Shown piece by piece: positions 6,560 to 12,904 of a stretch of 12,904 nucleotides of DNA. Both the position numbers and the translations under genes were made by a program. Source of the stretch: Fragilaria radians (Eukaryota > Bacillariophyta > Fragilariophyceae > Fragilariales > Fragilariaceae). Location: contig CAAAJI010001162.1 in the NCBI GenBank assembly GCA_900642245.1, positions 1 to 12,904 of the forward strand, read 5' to 3'. A model generated the notes under the pieces. It saw only the letters and a list, made by a program, of their open reading frames with translations, searched no databases and had not been told where the DNA came from. Numbering within the stretch: the first letter of the stretch is position 1; each line of letters starts with the position of its first letter.

Positions 6560-7249
6560 TCACTTCGCGCGCTGCATTTCCAATTCGTTGATTGAACTCG
6601 AGAATTCCGAGGATGGGGCGTTCTTCGATTTCTCGGCTCCCTCAATCGACGAATCGTCGCTCATGAGGCGGAGCACATCGGCAACGTGGCTTTTGGCGAC
6701 GCGATGCTGCGTCCCGTCGAACAGGCGAACGGTCCATCGTCGATCAGAGTGCAGTGCGCCTTCGATGAAATCGCTGCGAACCAGGGCGGATCGGTGGAGC
6801 AGGATGAAGCCCTCCCCGAGCGACTCCCGGAGATGATGCATTGTGTCGTGGACGAGGTAGTGCTGGCTGCCGACGTGGACGCTCATGTAGTCCCCGTCGG
6901 CAAGCACCTTGTCTTTCTTGCAGATCTGGATGGATTTCTTGCCCCCCGCACAGGGCACCCACATGAAGCGCGTATCCGACGCGCATCCGCCGTCGAACTT
7001 CTTTGAAACGAAGTTGGCCTCGATCCGGGACACGTACAGCCGGACCTGGTCTGCGATGTCCTCCATCCGCGCTGTGTAGTCGGCCAAGGATTCGCAACGT
7101 GCTTGGACGATCAGGTCGAAGGTGCCGGTGCACTCAAACACGGCTTCAACCGCGCCGCACTCCACGATGCACTTCTTAAACTTTCGCAGACCGTCGGTAT
7201 CGGCCCGATGGTCGAGCGCGATGCACACCACTACCGAAAGGTCGGTCAT
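6560..7249 (-). CDS. Lrp/AsnC-type RAM sensor domain fused to LytTR DNA-binding domain
   Basis: Transcription regulator of 229 aa with an unusual architecture. Residues 1-85 look like the ligand-binding RAM (ACT-like) domain of Lrp/AsnC regulators: a strand-helix-strand ending in CGAVEAVFECTGTFDLIVQ, where TGxxDxxV is the family hallmark, then SLADYTARMEDIADQ and a final strand with SRIEANFV. No Lrp helix-turn-helix is present. Residues 97-197 form a LytTR domain: KKDKVLADGDYMSVHVGSQHYLV, LGEGFILLHRSALV and WTVRLFDGTQHRVAKSHVADVL match the family closely. A serine/glutamate-rich tail (198-229) ends the protein. Eight cysteines fall in residues 9-110 and none after. There is no membrane segment or receiver domain, so signalling is probably by small-molecule binding or redox. 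ATG 7249 is chosen over the upstream ATG 7261 (no room for a ribosome site) and TTG 7288. It is divergent from the phosphate operon and upstream of the UrcA gene. Confidence 0.82.
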   Translation of the reverse strand: MTDLSVVVCIALDHRADTDGLRKFKKCIVECGAVEAVFECTGTFDLIVQARCESLADYTARMEDIADQVRLYVSRIEANFVSKKFDGGCASDTRFMWVPCAGGKKSIQICKKDKVLADGDYMSVHVGSQHYLVHDTMHHLRESLGEGFILLHRSALVRSDFIEGALHSDRRWTVRLFDGTQHRVAKSHVADVLRLMSDDSSIEGAEKSKNAPSSEFSSSINELEMQRAK

Positions 7250-7393
7250 GGGTTCCCCCATCCTTCGCTTGGTACGGACGCAGCCCAATGATACCGCTGC
7301 TGCGCCCTGTCCACCGATAAGGGACGAGCCGTTCGTTTCGTGCTGTAGCGCAAGCTGAACGACAAGACGGCACGAGCTCGCCGCGGGCGCGAA

Positions 7394-7411
7394 TTGTCAC
7401 AAAATTGTCAA
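7394..7411 (+). promoter_or_regulatory. Pho-box-like direct repeat (candidate PhoB site)
   Basis: Two near-identical heptamers, TTGTCAC (7394-7400) and TTGTCAA (7405-7411), are separated by AAAA, an 11-bp period. Against the E. coli Pho-box consensus as I remember it (CTGTCAT, 4-bp AT spacer, CTGTMAY) it matches 14 of 18 positions, with TGTCA perfect in both halves and an all-A spacer. It lies 38 bases upstream of a phosphate-transport operon, which strongly supports PhoB as binder. Whether it activates or represses cannot be read: in Sinorhizobium meliloti the related orfA-pit operon is, to my knowledge, repressed by PhoB. Confidence 0.7.
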
Positions 7412-7422
7412 AAAAGTTGAAT
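7394..7422 (+). promoter_or_regulatory. Possible core promoter overlapping the Pho box
   Basis: TTGTCA (7394-7399) resembles a -35 element and, after a 17-base spacer, TTGAAT (7417-7422) matches four of six -10 positions. Transcription would then begin near 7430, giving a leader of about 20 bases. In this reading both Pho half-sites lie on the -35 and the spacer, a geometry that fits repression by PhoB better than activation. The -10 is weak, so this is tentative. Confidence 0.35.
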
Positions 7423-7449
7423 GACGGCGGAACCCCAATTAGGCGGAGC

Positions 7450-8613
7450 ATGAAGGCCCGCCGTGTCGGCGTTCATCAGGGGGTCAACATCCGACAGATT
7501 GCCGCTCTTCCGTATCGGTCATCCGGTCCAGCGCTCGATTCCCCGGTTTCCGTCCTGCTTGTCACCTCGCGTGAAACGAAGCGCTGGGTGATTCCGAAGG
7601 GCAATCTGGCCAGTGGCGTCGCGCCCCATACCGGCGCGGCCGAGGAAGCGCTGGAGGAAGCCGGCGTCGTCGGGTTGGTATGCCCGGTTCCGCTCGGCAC
7701 CTTCCGCTATCGCAAGCGCAAGGGCAGCGGCGCATCCTTGATGGCGGACGTCGAAGTCTTCCCGCTCGCCGTGAGTCGGGAGCTCGACGACTGGCTTGAA
7801 ATGACCGAGCGTGAACGGCGGTGGTTCAGCCTGGCCGACGCAGCGGCAATCGTCGACGAACCCGACCTGGCGGACCTGATCCGTTCCTTCGGCGCAACTG
7901 AATTCAACAAGGCGGCACAACGCACCGGGATCATGTCCGTCGTTGCCGAAAAATCGAAAGTAGGCCCCATGTTTGCCTGGTTCCAGCGACTCCTGCCCAA
8001 GACCGGCGGGTTTTTCGAACTGTTCGAAGCCCATGCGGTGGCGGTATCCGCCGCTGCTGATGCTACCGGCCGGTTATTCCAGGGCGGCCCCAAATGCCAC
8101 CAGCACATCCGCGAGATCCGTGAGCGTGAGCACGACGCCGACGAGATCGTTCGCGAAATGCTGAAGACCATCCGCCAGACCTTCCTGACCCCCTTCGACC
8201 GTGGCGCAATCACGGCCCTGATCCAGTCGATGGACGACGCGATCGACGAGATGCAGTCGGCCGCCTCGGCGGTCGACGTCTATCAGATGACCGAGTTCGA
8301 CGCGCCGATGCGCGACATGGCGGCAATTGCTGTCGATGCCGCGCGGCTTGTCGCCGAAGCGATGCCCTTGATGCGTGACGTTGCCAGGAATGGTCCTCGC
8401 CTGCACGAACTGACCGAGAGACTGGTTCGGATGGAAGGGCATGGGGACGAAATCCATACCGCCGGACTGAAGGCTGCGTTCCAGACCTATCGCGACTCGA
8501 GTCCGATCGAATTTGCCGTACGACGGGAAATCTACAAGCATCTGGAGCGGATCATCGACGCCTTCGAGGATGTCGCAAACGAGATCGATAGCATCGTCGT
8601 TGATCACGCCTGA
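7450..8613 (+). CDS. NUDIX hydrolase (DIPP-like) fused to DUF47/PhoU-like phosphate-transport regulator
   Basis: Two-domain cytoplasmic protein of 387 aa. Residues about 12-150 are a NUDIX domain. The Nudix box spans 51-73 and reads as the DIPP-like version (PKG ... PHTGAAEEALEEAGV): the metal-binding glutamates E66, E69 and E70 are kept, while the early Glu is V57 and the usual Arg is E65. DIPP-like enzymes cleave inositol pyrophosphates or diadenosine polyphosphates. Residues about 172-385 are a DUF47 domain, the PhoU-like helical protein paired with PiT transporters; E227xxxD231 and E329xxxD333 are PhoU-style metal motifs, and HLERIIDAFEDVANEI closes the fold. The ATG at 7450 has AGGCGG upstream; a TTG at 7405 would lie inside the Pho box. 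The pit gene begins 17 bases later. Both domains are clear; coupling of nucleotide or inositol polyphosphate turnover to phosphate uptake is inference. Confidence 0.88.
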   Translation: MKARRVGVHQGVNIRQIAALPYRSSGPALDSPVSVLLVTSRETKRWVIPKGNLASGVAPHTGAAEEALEEAGVVGLVCPVPLGTFRYRKRKGSGASLMADVEVFPLAVSRELDDWLEMTERERRWFSLADAAAIVDEPDLADLIRSFGATEFNKAAQRTGIMSVVAEKSKVGPMFAWFQRLLPKTGGFFELFEAHAVAVSAAADATGRLFQGGPKCHQHIREIREREHDADEIVREMLKTIRQTFLTPFDRGAITALIQSMDDAIDEMQSAASAVDVYQMTEFDAPMRDMAAIAVDAARLVAEAMPLMRDVARNGPRLHELTERLVRMEGHGDEIHTAGLKAAFQTYRDSSPIEFAVRREIYKHLERIIDAFEDVANEIDSIVVDHA

Positions 8614-8630
8614 GCCGGAAGGGCCCGACG

Positions 8631-9644
8631 ATGCACGAACTCGCGTTTCCACTGCTGGTTGGACTGGTCATTCTTGCGCTCGCGTTCGATTTCCTGAACG
8701 GCCTGCATGACGCAGCCAACTCGATCGCGACGGTGGTCGCCACCAAATTGCTTCGGCCGGTCCAGGCGGTGGCGTTCGCCGCTTTCTTCAACTTTGCGGC
8801 CTACTTTCTGATTCTCTGGATCCCGGAATTGCACAAGGTGGCCGACACCATCGGCAAGGGCCTGATCGACAAGGATTTGGTCTCGCCCGCGGTGGTCTTC
8901 GCCGCCCTGGTTGGCGCGATGTTCTGGAACATCGTTACCTGGCTGAAGGGAATTCCGTCCTCCTCGAGTCACGCCCTCGTCGGCGGCATCGTGGGCGCGG
9001 GGGTCGCGGCGGCGGGGTTTGGCACGATCCAGTGGAGCGGACTTGGCAAGACCTTGCTGTTCATCCCGCTCGCACCGCTGATCGGAATGGCCGTGGCGCT
9101 GCTGGTGATGCTGGTCTCCAGCTGGTTTGCCCGCTGGGCCAGCGCGAGGGGGGCCGACCGCGTGTTCCGGGCGATGCACCTGGTTTCGTCCGCCGGCTAT
9201 TCGATCGGCCATGGTCTCAACGACGCGCAAAAGACGATGGGGATCATCACCGTCCTTCTTTATTCGACCGGCTATTTGTCGGGCGATTTCCACGTGCCCC
9301 ATTGGGTTGCGATCAGCTGTTACATCGCGATCGGCCTAGGGACCCTGATGGGCGGTTGGAAGATCATCGAAACGATGGGCAGCCGGATCACCAAATTGTC
9401 GCAGCACCAGGGCTTTGCCGCCTCGACCGGCGGGTCGATCATGCTGTTCAGCGCCAGTTGGGCGGGAATTCCGGTCTCCACGACGCATACGATCACCGGG
9501 GCGATCATCGGCGCCGGTGTCGCCCGCCGCGCATCGGCGGTCAGGTGGGGAGTGGCAAAGAGCGTCGTCTTCGCCTGGTTGATCACCATCCCATGCTCGG
9601 CCGCGGTCGCCGCACTATTCTATGCGCTGACCAGGCTTTTTTGA
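8631..9644 (+). CDS. pit: Low-affinity inorganic phosphate transporter, PiT family
   Basis: Inner-membrane phosphate (metal-phosphate):proton symporter of 337 aa, in the size range of the short bacterial PiT proteins. The two inverted-repeat signatures are present: FLNGLHDAANSIAT (21-34) and GHGLNDAQKTMG (193-204), each with the key aspartate (D27, D198). The SSSHALVGGIVGAG (111-124) and PVSTTHTITGAIIGAG (281-296) re-entrant segments also match each other as expected. Roughly ten hydrophobic segments can be seen (about 5-22, 43-64, 86-104, 115-131, 143-168, 204-216, 224-241, 265-280, 284-298, 309-334). GGAAGGG seven bases before the ATG is a good ribosome site. It is the second gene of an operon with the NUDIX-DUF47 fusion, the usual partner arrangement for DUF47, and is probably under the same Pho-box control. 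It converges on the DUF885 gene with only 20 bases between stops and no hairpin that I can see. Confidence 0.95.
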   Translation: MHELAFPLLVGLVILALAFDFLNGLHDAANSIATVVATKLLRPVQAVAFAAFFNFAAYFLILWIPELHKVADTIGKGLIDKDLVSPAVVFAALVGAMFWNIVTWLKGIPSSSSHALVGGIVGAGVAAAGFGTIQWSGLGKTLLFIPLAPLIGMAVALLVMLVSSWFARWASARGADRVFRAMHLVSSAGYSIGHGLNDAQKTMGIITVLLYSTGYLSGDFHVPHWVAISCYIAIGLGTLMGGWKIIETMGSRITKLSQHQGFAASTGGSIMLFSASWAGIPVSTTHTITGAIIGAGVARRASAVRWGVAKSVVFAWLITIPCSAAVAALFYALTRLF

Positions 9645-9664
9645 GGGCTCCTTGAGGCCGTAGG

Positions 9665-11491
9665 TCAGGCCTGCGCGGCGGTGCGCTCCTTGATCCGTTG
9701 CTGGAGCAGGGTCAGCGGCATTGCGCCGTCCTTCAGCACCTCGTGGAACTGCTTCAGGTCGAACCGTGCACCGAGCGTCTTCTGGGCTTCGTCGCGGGCG
9801 CGGCTCCACGCCATGTGGCCGACCTTGTAGCTGCAGGCCTGGCCCATCTGGGTGCAATAACGCTCGACCTCGCGCATCACGCGGGGGCGAGCGAAGCCGG
9901 TGGTGGCGACCATGTAATCGACCGCTTTCTCGCGGCTCCAGCGCTTGGAATGAAGGCCGGTGTCGACCACCAGCCGGGCGGCACGGAACAGGAAGGACTG
10001 GAGATAACCCGCCCGCTCGATGCCCTCGAAGGCGCCAAGTTCATCGGCCAGTTGCTCGGCATAAAGTGCCCAGCCTTCGGAATAGGCTGAAAAGCCGCCG
10101 ATCTTGCGCAGGGTGGGCATGTCGGTCGATTGTTGTGCGAGGCTGATCTGAAGGTGATGGCCCGGCGTCGCCTCATGATAGGTCAGCGCAGGAAGCGAAT
10201 ATTTGGGCCAGTCGCCGACGTCCTTCAGATTGATGAAGTAGATTGCCGGGCGTGAGCCATCGAGCGCGGCACGGTTGTAATAACCGTTGGAGGCGCCGTC
10301 CTGGATCTCGACCGGGACGCGGCGGATCTCGAGCGGCTGGGTGGGCAGGGTGGCGAAGGCGCGCGGCAACAGTGCCTCGATCTTCTTGGCCCCGACGTTG
10401 AGCCCGGCCAGCAGTTCCGCGCGGCCGGGGTCGGTGTTGGCGTAGAGCTGGGCAGGCGACCGGTTGAGCTGGTCGAGTCGCTCGCCGACGCTGCCACTGG
10501 TGAAGCCCGCGCTTTTGAGAATGATATCAAGCTGGGCGCTGATCTCCGCGACCTGCGCCAGCCCCAGGCGATGAACTTCGTCGGGGGTGAAATTGGTGGT
10601 TGTCGCCTGGGCCAAGGCGGCGGCGTAGATTGCCTCGCCATTGGGCAGGCGCCAGGCGCCGTCACCCGGCTTCGAGCTGGGCTTGAGCCGCTCGAGCAGC
10701 GCGATCTGGCGGTCGAGCGCGGGATATACCTGGCCCTCGACGATCGCTGCGGCACGGCCGCTCCAGTCGCCCGCGACATTCTTCGCCGCGGTCCGGCGGG
10801 CAATCGATTCGACCAATGTATTTTGCGCCGCGGGCTGGCCGCGAAGCTTGCGCATTTGGCCCAGGGTGAGATCGATCGACCAGGCGGGGGCCAGGAAGCC
10901 GCGGGCGGCCTGCGCACGCTGCTCGGCGCTGTCATTGTCCAGCAAGGTGTCGACCAGCGCGAGCCGCGCCAGATAGGCCTCGGCATCGGCCGCGGATTCG
11001 ATGGTGTGGGCGGTGTTTAGAAAGTCGGGCAGCGAGAAATAGGCGCCGCCCTGCTGAAAGATGCGATAGGGGCGCTGGGCATTATCGATCCCGAATTTCT
11101 GCGGGGCCACCATCCCGCTTTCATATTGGTAGATGACGACGTCGCGGTTGAGCTTGGCCGGGCCGCTCAGTGTGGACGGCGCGATGGCGCGAAACTGCGC
11201 CAGTTCGCGTTTGGCGCGGGCGAGATCCTCCGCACGGGCGGCAGCCTGCGGGCGGGTGTCGAGCGTCGATTTCAGTGCTGCATTGGGTCCCTTGTCGAGC
11301 CCGAGCGAGGTCGCCAGCGACGGCGAGCGCTTGACCCGGTCCTGGAAGATCCGCTCGAACAAGGCATTGAGCCTGGCATCGCCGCTGGCTGCGGCCGTGC
11401 CGGGTCCCTGGGCGGCAGCGACCGGCGTCGACAGCAGCGGCAGCGACAGCGCGGCGGCGCTTCCGGTCGAAAGGAACATGCGGCGGTCCAT
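9665..11491 (-). CDS. Tat-exported DUF885-family metallopeptidase-like protein
   Basis: Exported protein of 608 aa. The N-terminus DRRMFLSTGSAAALSLPLL is a twin-arginine signal (RR at 3-4), with cleavage expected near the AAA at 25-27. The mature part belongs to DUF885 (PF05960). Its hallmark YHEATPGHHLQ (438-448) supplies a zinc-type HExxxGHH site (H439, E440, H445, H446), and FSAYSEGWALYAEQL (468-482) carries the conserved glutamate (E472) likely to complete the metal site. VDTGLHSKRWSREKAVDYM (509-527) and GQACSYKVGHMAW (550-562) are further family blocks. Members are thought to be periplasmic carboxypeptidase-like metalloproteases; the substrate is unknown. Export by Tat fits a protein folding around its metal in the cytoplasm. 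The ATG has AGGAG at seven bases. It lies 79 bases downstream of prsR on the same strand, so read-through is possible, but I see no functional link. Confidence 0.88.
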   Translation of the reverse strand: MDRRMFLSTGSAAALSLPLLSTPVAAAQGPGTAAASGDARLNALFERIFQDRVKRSPSLATSLGLDKGPNAALKSTLDTRPQAAARAEDLARAKRELAQFRAIAPSTLSGPAKLNRDVVIYQYESGMVAPQKFGIDNAQRPYRIFQQGGAYFSLPDFLNTAHTIESAADAEAYLARLALVDTLLDNDSAEQRAQAARGFLAPAWSIDLTLGQMRKLRGQPAAQNTLVESIARRTAAKNVAGDWSGRAAAIVEGQVYPALDRQIALLERLKPSSKPGDGAWRLPNGEAIYAAALAQATTTNFTPDEVHRLGLAQVAEISAQLDIILKSAGFTSGSVGERLDQLNRSPAQLYANTDPGRAELLAGLNVGAKKIEALLPRAFATLPTQPLEIRRVPVEIQDGASNGYYNRAALDGSRPAIYFINLKDVGDWPKYSLPALTYHEATPGHHLQISLAQQSTDMPTLRKIGGFSAYSEGWALYAEQLADELGAFEGIERAGYLQSFLFRAARLVVDTGLHSKRWSREKAVDYMVATTGFARPRVMREVERYCTQMGQACSYKVGHMAWSRARDEAQKTLGARFDLKQFHEVLKDGAMPLTLLQQRIKERTAAQA

Positions 11492-11570
11492 TGTCGTCTC
11501 CTGCGAAAATCGGTTGCCAGGAGCCTAGGCCGGGCGGGGGAGACCGCAAGGCCATTCGTCGAACGATTCC

Positions 11571-12904
11571 CTACGCTTGCAGTTGATATTGCTTGATCAG
11601 GTCATACAGCGTCGGGCGGCTGATCCCGAGCAGCTTCGCAGCGCCGGAGATGTTGTTGTCGGTCCGGGCAAGTGCCTGGCGGATGGCGCGGCGATCGGCG
11701 ATTTCACGCGCGGCGCGAAGGTTGATGGCGCGCGATTCCTCGGGCGAGGGGCGCGGACCGAGGTCGAGATCGGACGCGCCGATCGTCCGTCCGTCGGCCA
11801 TGATCACCGCGCGTTTGATGCGATTTTCCAGCTCGCGGACGTTGCCCGGCCAAGTATGAGCGTCGATCGCATCGGCCGCGTCGGGGGCGAGCCCTTGCAC
11901 CTTGGGATTCATCGATCGGGCGAAGCGAGTCACGAAATGGCGCGCCAGCAGCACCGCGTCGCCGGGACGTTCCGCAAGCGACGGGATCATCACGACGATC
12001 TCGGCCAGGCGATAATAGAGATCGTCGCGGAACCGGCCGGCAGCGATCATCGATTCAAGGTCCTGGTGGGTTGCGCAGACGATCCGCGTATCGACCGCGA
12101 TCGTGCTCCGGCCGCCGATCCGCTCGATCACGCGCTCCTGCAGGAAGCGCAGCAATTTGACCTGCAGCGGAAGCGGGATGTCGCCAACCTCGTCGAGGAA
12201 CAATGTGCCGCCCTGGGCCTGCTCGATCTTGCCAGGCGTGGTCTTGACCGCACCCGTGAAGGCCCCGCGCTCGTAGCCGAACAATTCGGCCTCGAGCAGG
12301 TTTTCCGGAATCGCCGCGCAATTGATCGCGACGAATTCGCCGCGGCGTCGCGGGCTTAGGTCATGCACCGCCCGGGCCAGCAATTCCTTGCCCGTTCCAC
12401 TCGCGCCAAGCAGCATCACGGACACGTCTGCCTGCGCCACTCGCTCGACCGTGCGCGCCACCTTGAGCATCTCGGGCGATGCGGTGATGATCGAGCCGAG
12501 CACAGTCCGCGGATCGCTCCCGCCAGCATCGAGCCGGCGGTTTTCCTGCTCGATTTCGTGAAGGTGAAAGGCGCGCGCGACGATCAGCCCGAGGTCGTCG
12601 ATATCGACCGGCTTGCGATAGAAGTCATAAGCACCAAGCGCGATTGCCTTGAGTGCACTCTCCCGCGCACCGTGACCCGACGCGACAATGACCTTGGTGT
12701 CCGGCTTGAGTTCGAGGATTTCGGTGAGCGTCGCAAAGCCCTCGCTGGTGCCGTCGGGGTCGGGCGGCAGGCCGAGATCGAGCGTCACCACGGCTGGCTC
12801 GTGCAGGCGCAGCAAATCGATTGCCTGCGAGCGGCTGGTCGCGGCAACCACGCGATAGCCTTCATAGGCCCACTTCAATTGCCGTTGTAGGCCCTCGTCA
12901 TCCT
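11571..12904 (-). CDS. prsR: PrsR-type sigma-54-dependent response regulator, 5' end outside window
   Basis: Receiver-AAA+-Fis-type regulator; 443 codons are visible, counting from 12902, where the frame reads DDEGLQRQLKWAYEGY before reaching the edge. D42 in TLDLGLPPDPDG is the phospho-acceptor and K97 the conserved lysine. The sigma-54 activator domain has Walker A GASGTGKE (166-173), the GAFTGA loop that contacts sigma-54 (213-218), Walker B GTLFLDE and the arginine-finger block FRDDLYYRL. The C-terminal helix-turn-helix (about 406-440) reads ISGAAKLLGISRPTLYDLIKQ. The receiver wording (LKWAYEGY, TLDLGLPPDPDGTSEGFATL, ALGAYDFYRKPVD) is that of PrsR, which with the kinase PrsK controls PEP-CTERM/exosortase-linked polysaccharide genes. 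About ten residues are missing; any start within the open frame in this window would cut into the acidic pocket, so the true start is outside. PrsK should lie just beyond the right edge. Confidence 0.9.
   Translation of the reverse strand, partial: DDEGLQRQLKWAYEGYRVVAATSRSQAIDLLRLHEPAVVTLDLGLPPDPDGTSEGFATLTEILELKPDTKVIVASGHGARESALKAIALGAYDFYRKPVDIDDLGLIVARAFHLHEIEQENRRLDAGGSDPRTVLGSIITASPEMLKVARTVERVAQADVSVMLLGASGTGKELLARAVHDLSPRRRGEFVAINCAAIPENLLEAELFGYERGAFTGAVKTTPGKIEQAQGGTLFLDEVGDIPLPLQVKLLRFLQERVIERIGGRSTIAVDTRIVCATHQDLESMIAAGRFRDDLYYRLAEIVVMIPSLAERPGDAVLLARHFVTRFARSMNPKVQGLAPDAADAIDAHTWPGNVRELENRIKRAVIMADGRTIGASDLDLGPRPSPEESRAINLRAAREIADRRAIRQALARTDNNISGAAKLLGISRPTLYDLIKQYQLQA

Noticed and set aside
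7288..7293. TATCAT on the minus strand as the -10 of the RAM-LytTR gene
   Set aside because: No convincing -35 lies 16-18 bases upstream, so I leave it as a weak possibility only.
7405..7412. TTGACA on the minus strand (reverse of the Pho box) as a -35 for the RAM-LytTR gene
   Set aside because: Perfect -35 wording, but a GC-rich stretch follows at the -10 distance. It is better explained as part of the direct repeat.
7405..7449. TTG start at 7405 for the NUDIX-DUF47 protein
   Set aside because: It lies within the second Pho-box half-site and lacks a ribosome site, whereas ATG 7450 has AGGCGG six bases upstream and begins right before family-like sequence.
8604..9302. 232-codon minus-strand frame opposite pit
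   Set aside because: It is very rich in D, R, G, H and Q, typical of the complement of a hydrophobic membrane-protein gene.
9645..9664. Shared terminator between the convergent pit and DUF885 genes
   Set aside because: The 20 bases between the stops form no stable GC stem with a T run.

Overview
The window is a GC-rich chromosomal segment, most likely from a sphingomonad-type alphaproteobacterium. This rests on the UrcA-family protein, the PrsR-type sigma-54 regulator (linked to exosortase/PEP-CTERM polysaccharide systems), the PepSY / OmpR-type regulator / PhoQ-like kinase trio, and an IspB-type prenyl synthase. The genus cannot be fixed from the sequence alone. Eleven protein genes are supported, two of them cut by the window edges. 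I found no tRNA, rRNA, CRISPR array, insertion sequence or gene-free stretch over 300 bases.

Left block, minus strand (4122 down to 1): a secreted PepSY protein, then an OmpR-family response regulator and its PhoQ-like histidine kinase overlapping in a TTGA stop/start, then a polyprenyl diphosphate synthase (IspB type, ubiquinone side chain) and a 6-phosphogluconate dehydrogenase of the NAD-type subfamily, which runs off the left edge. The gaps after the regulator are short, so all may be read together. A hexamer direct repeat with an 11-bp period lies upstream of the PepSY gene and is a plausible target of the neighbouring regulator.

Middle block: uup (ABC-F ATPase) on the plus strand faces a two-gene minus-strand unit. 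That unit is an unusual regulator joining an Lrp/AsnC-type ligand-sensing (RAM) domain to a LytTR DNA-binding domain, followed by a UrcA-family exported protein, and it ends in a clear hairpin terminator. The hand-counted lines in this unit are lower in GC than a line counted in uup.

Phosphate block, plus strand (7394-9644): a Pho-box-like direct repeat precedes a fusion gene with an N-terminal DIPP-like NUDIX hydrolase and a C-terminal DUF47/PhoU-like domain, followed 17 bases later by a PiT phosphate transporter. The fusion suggests that turnover of a phosphate-rich metabolite and control of the transporter may be physically joined. This is the strongest candidate for a little-described system in the window.

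Right block, minus strand: a PrsR-type sigma-54 response regulator, missing its first few residues at the right edge, and then a Tat-exported DUF885 metallopeptidase-like protein that converges on the phosphate transporter gene.
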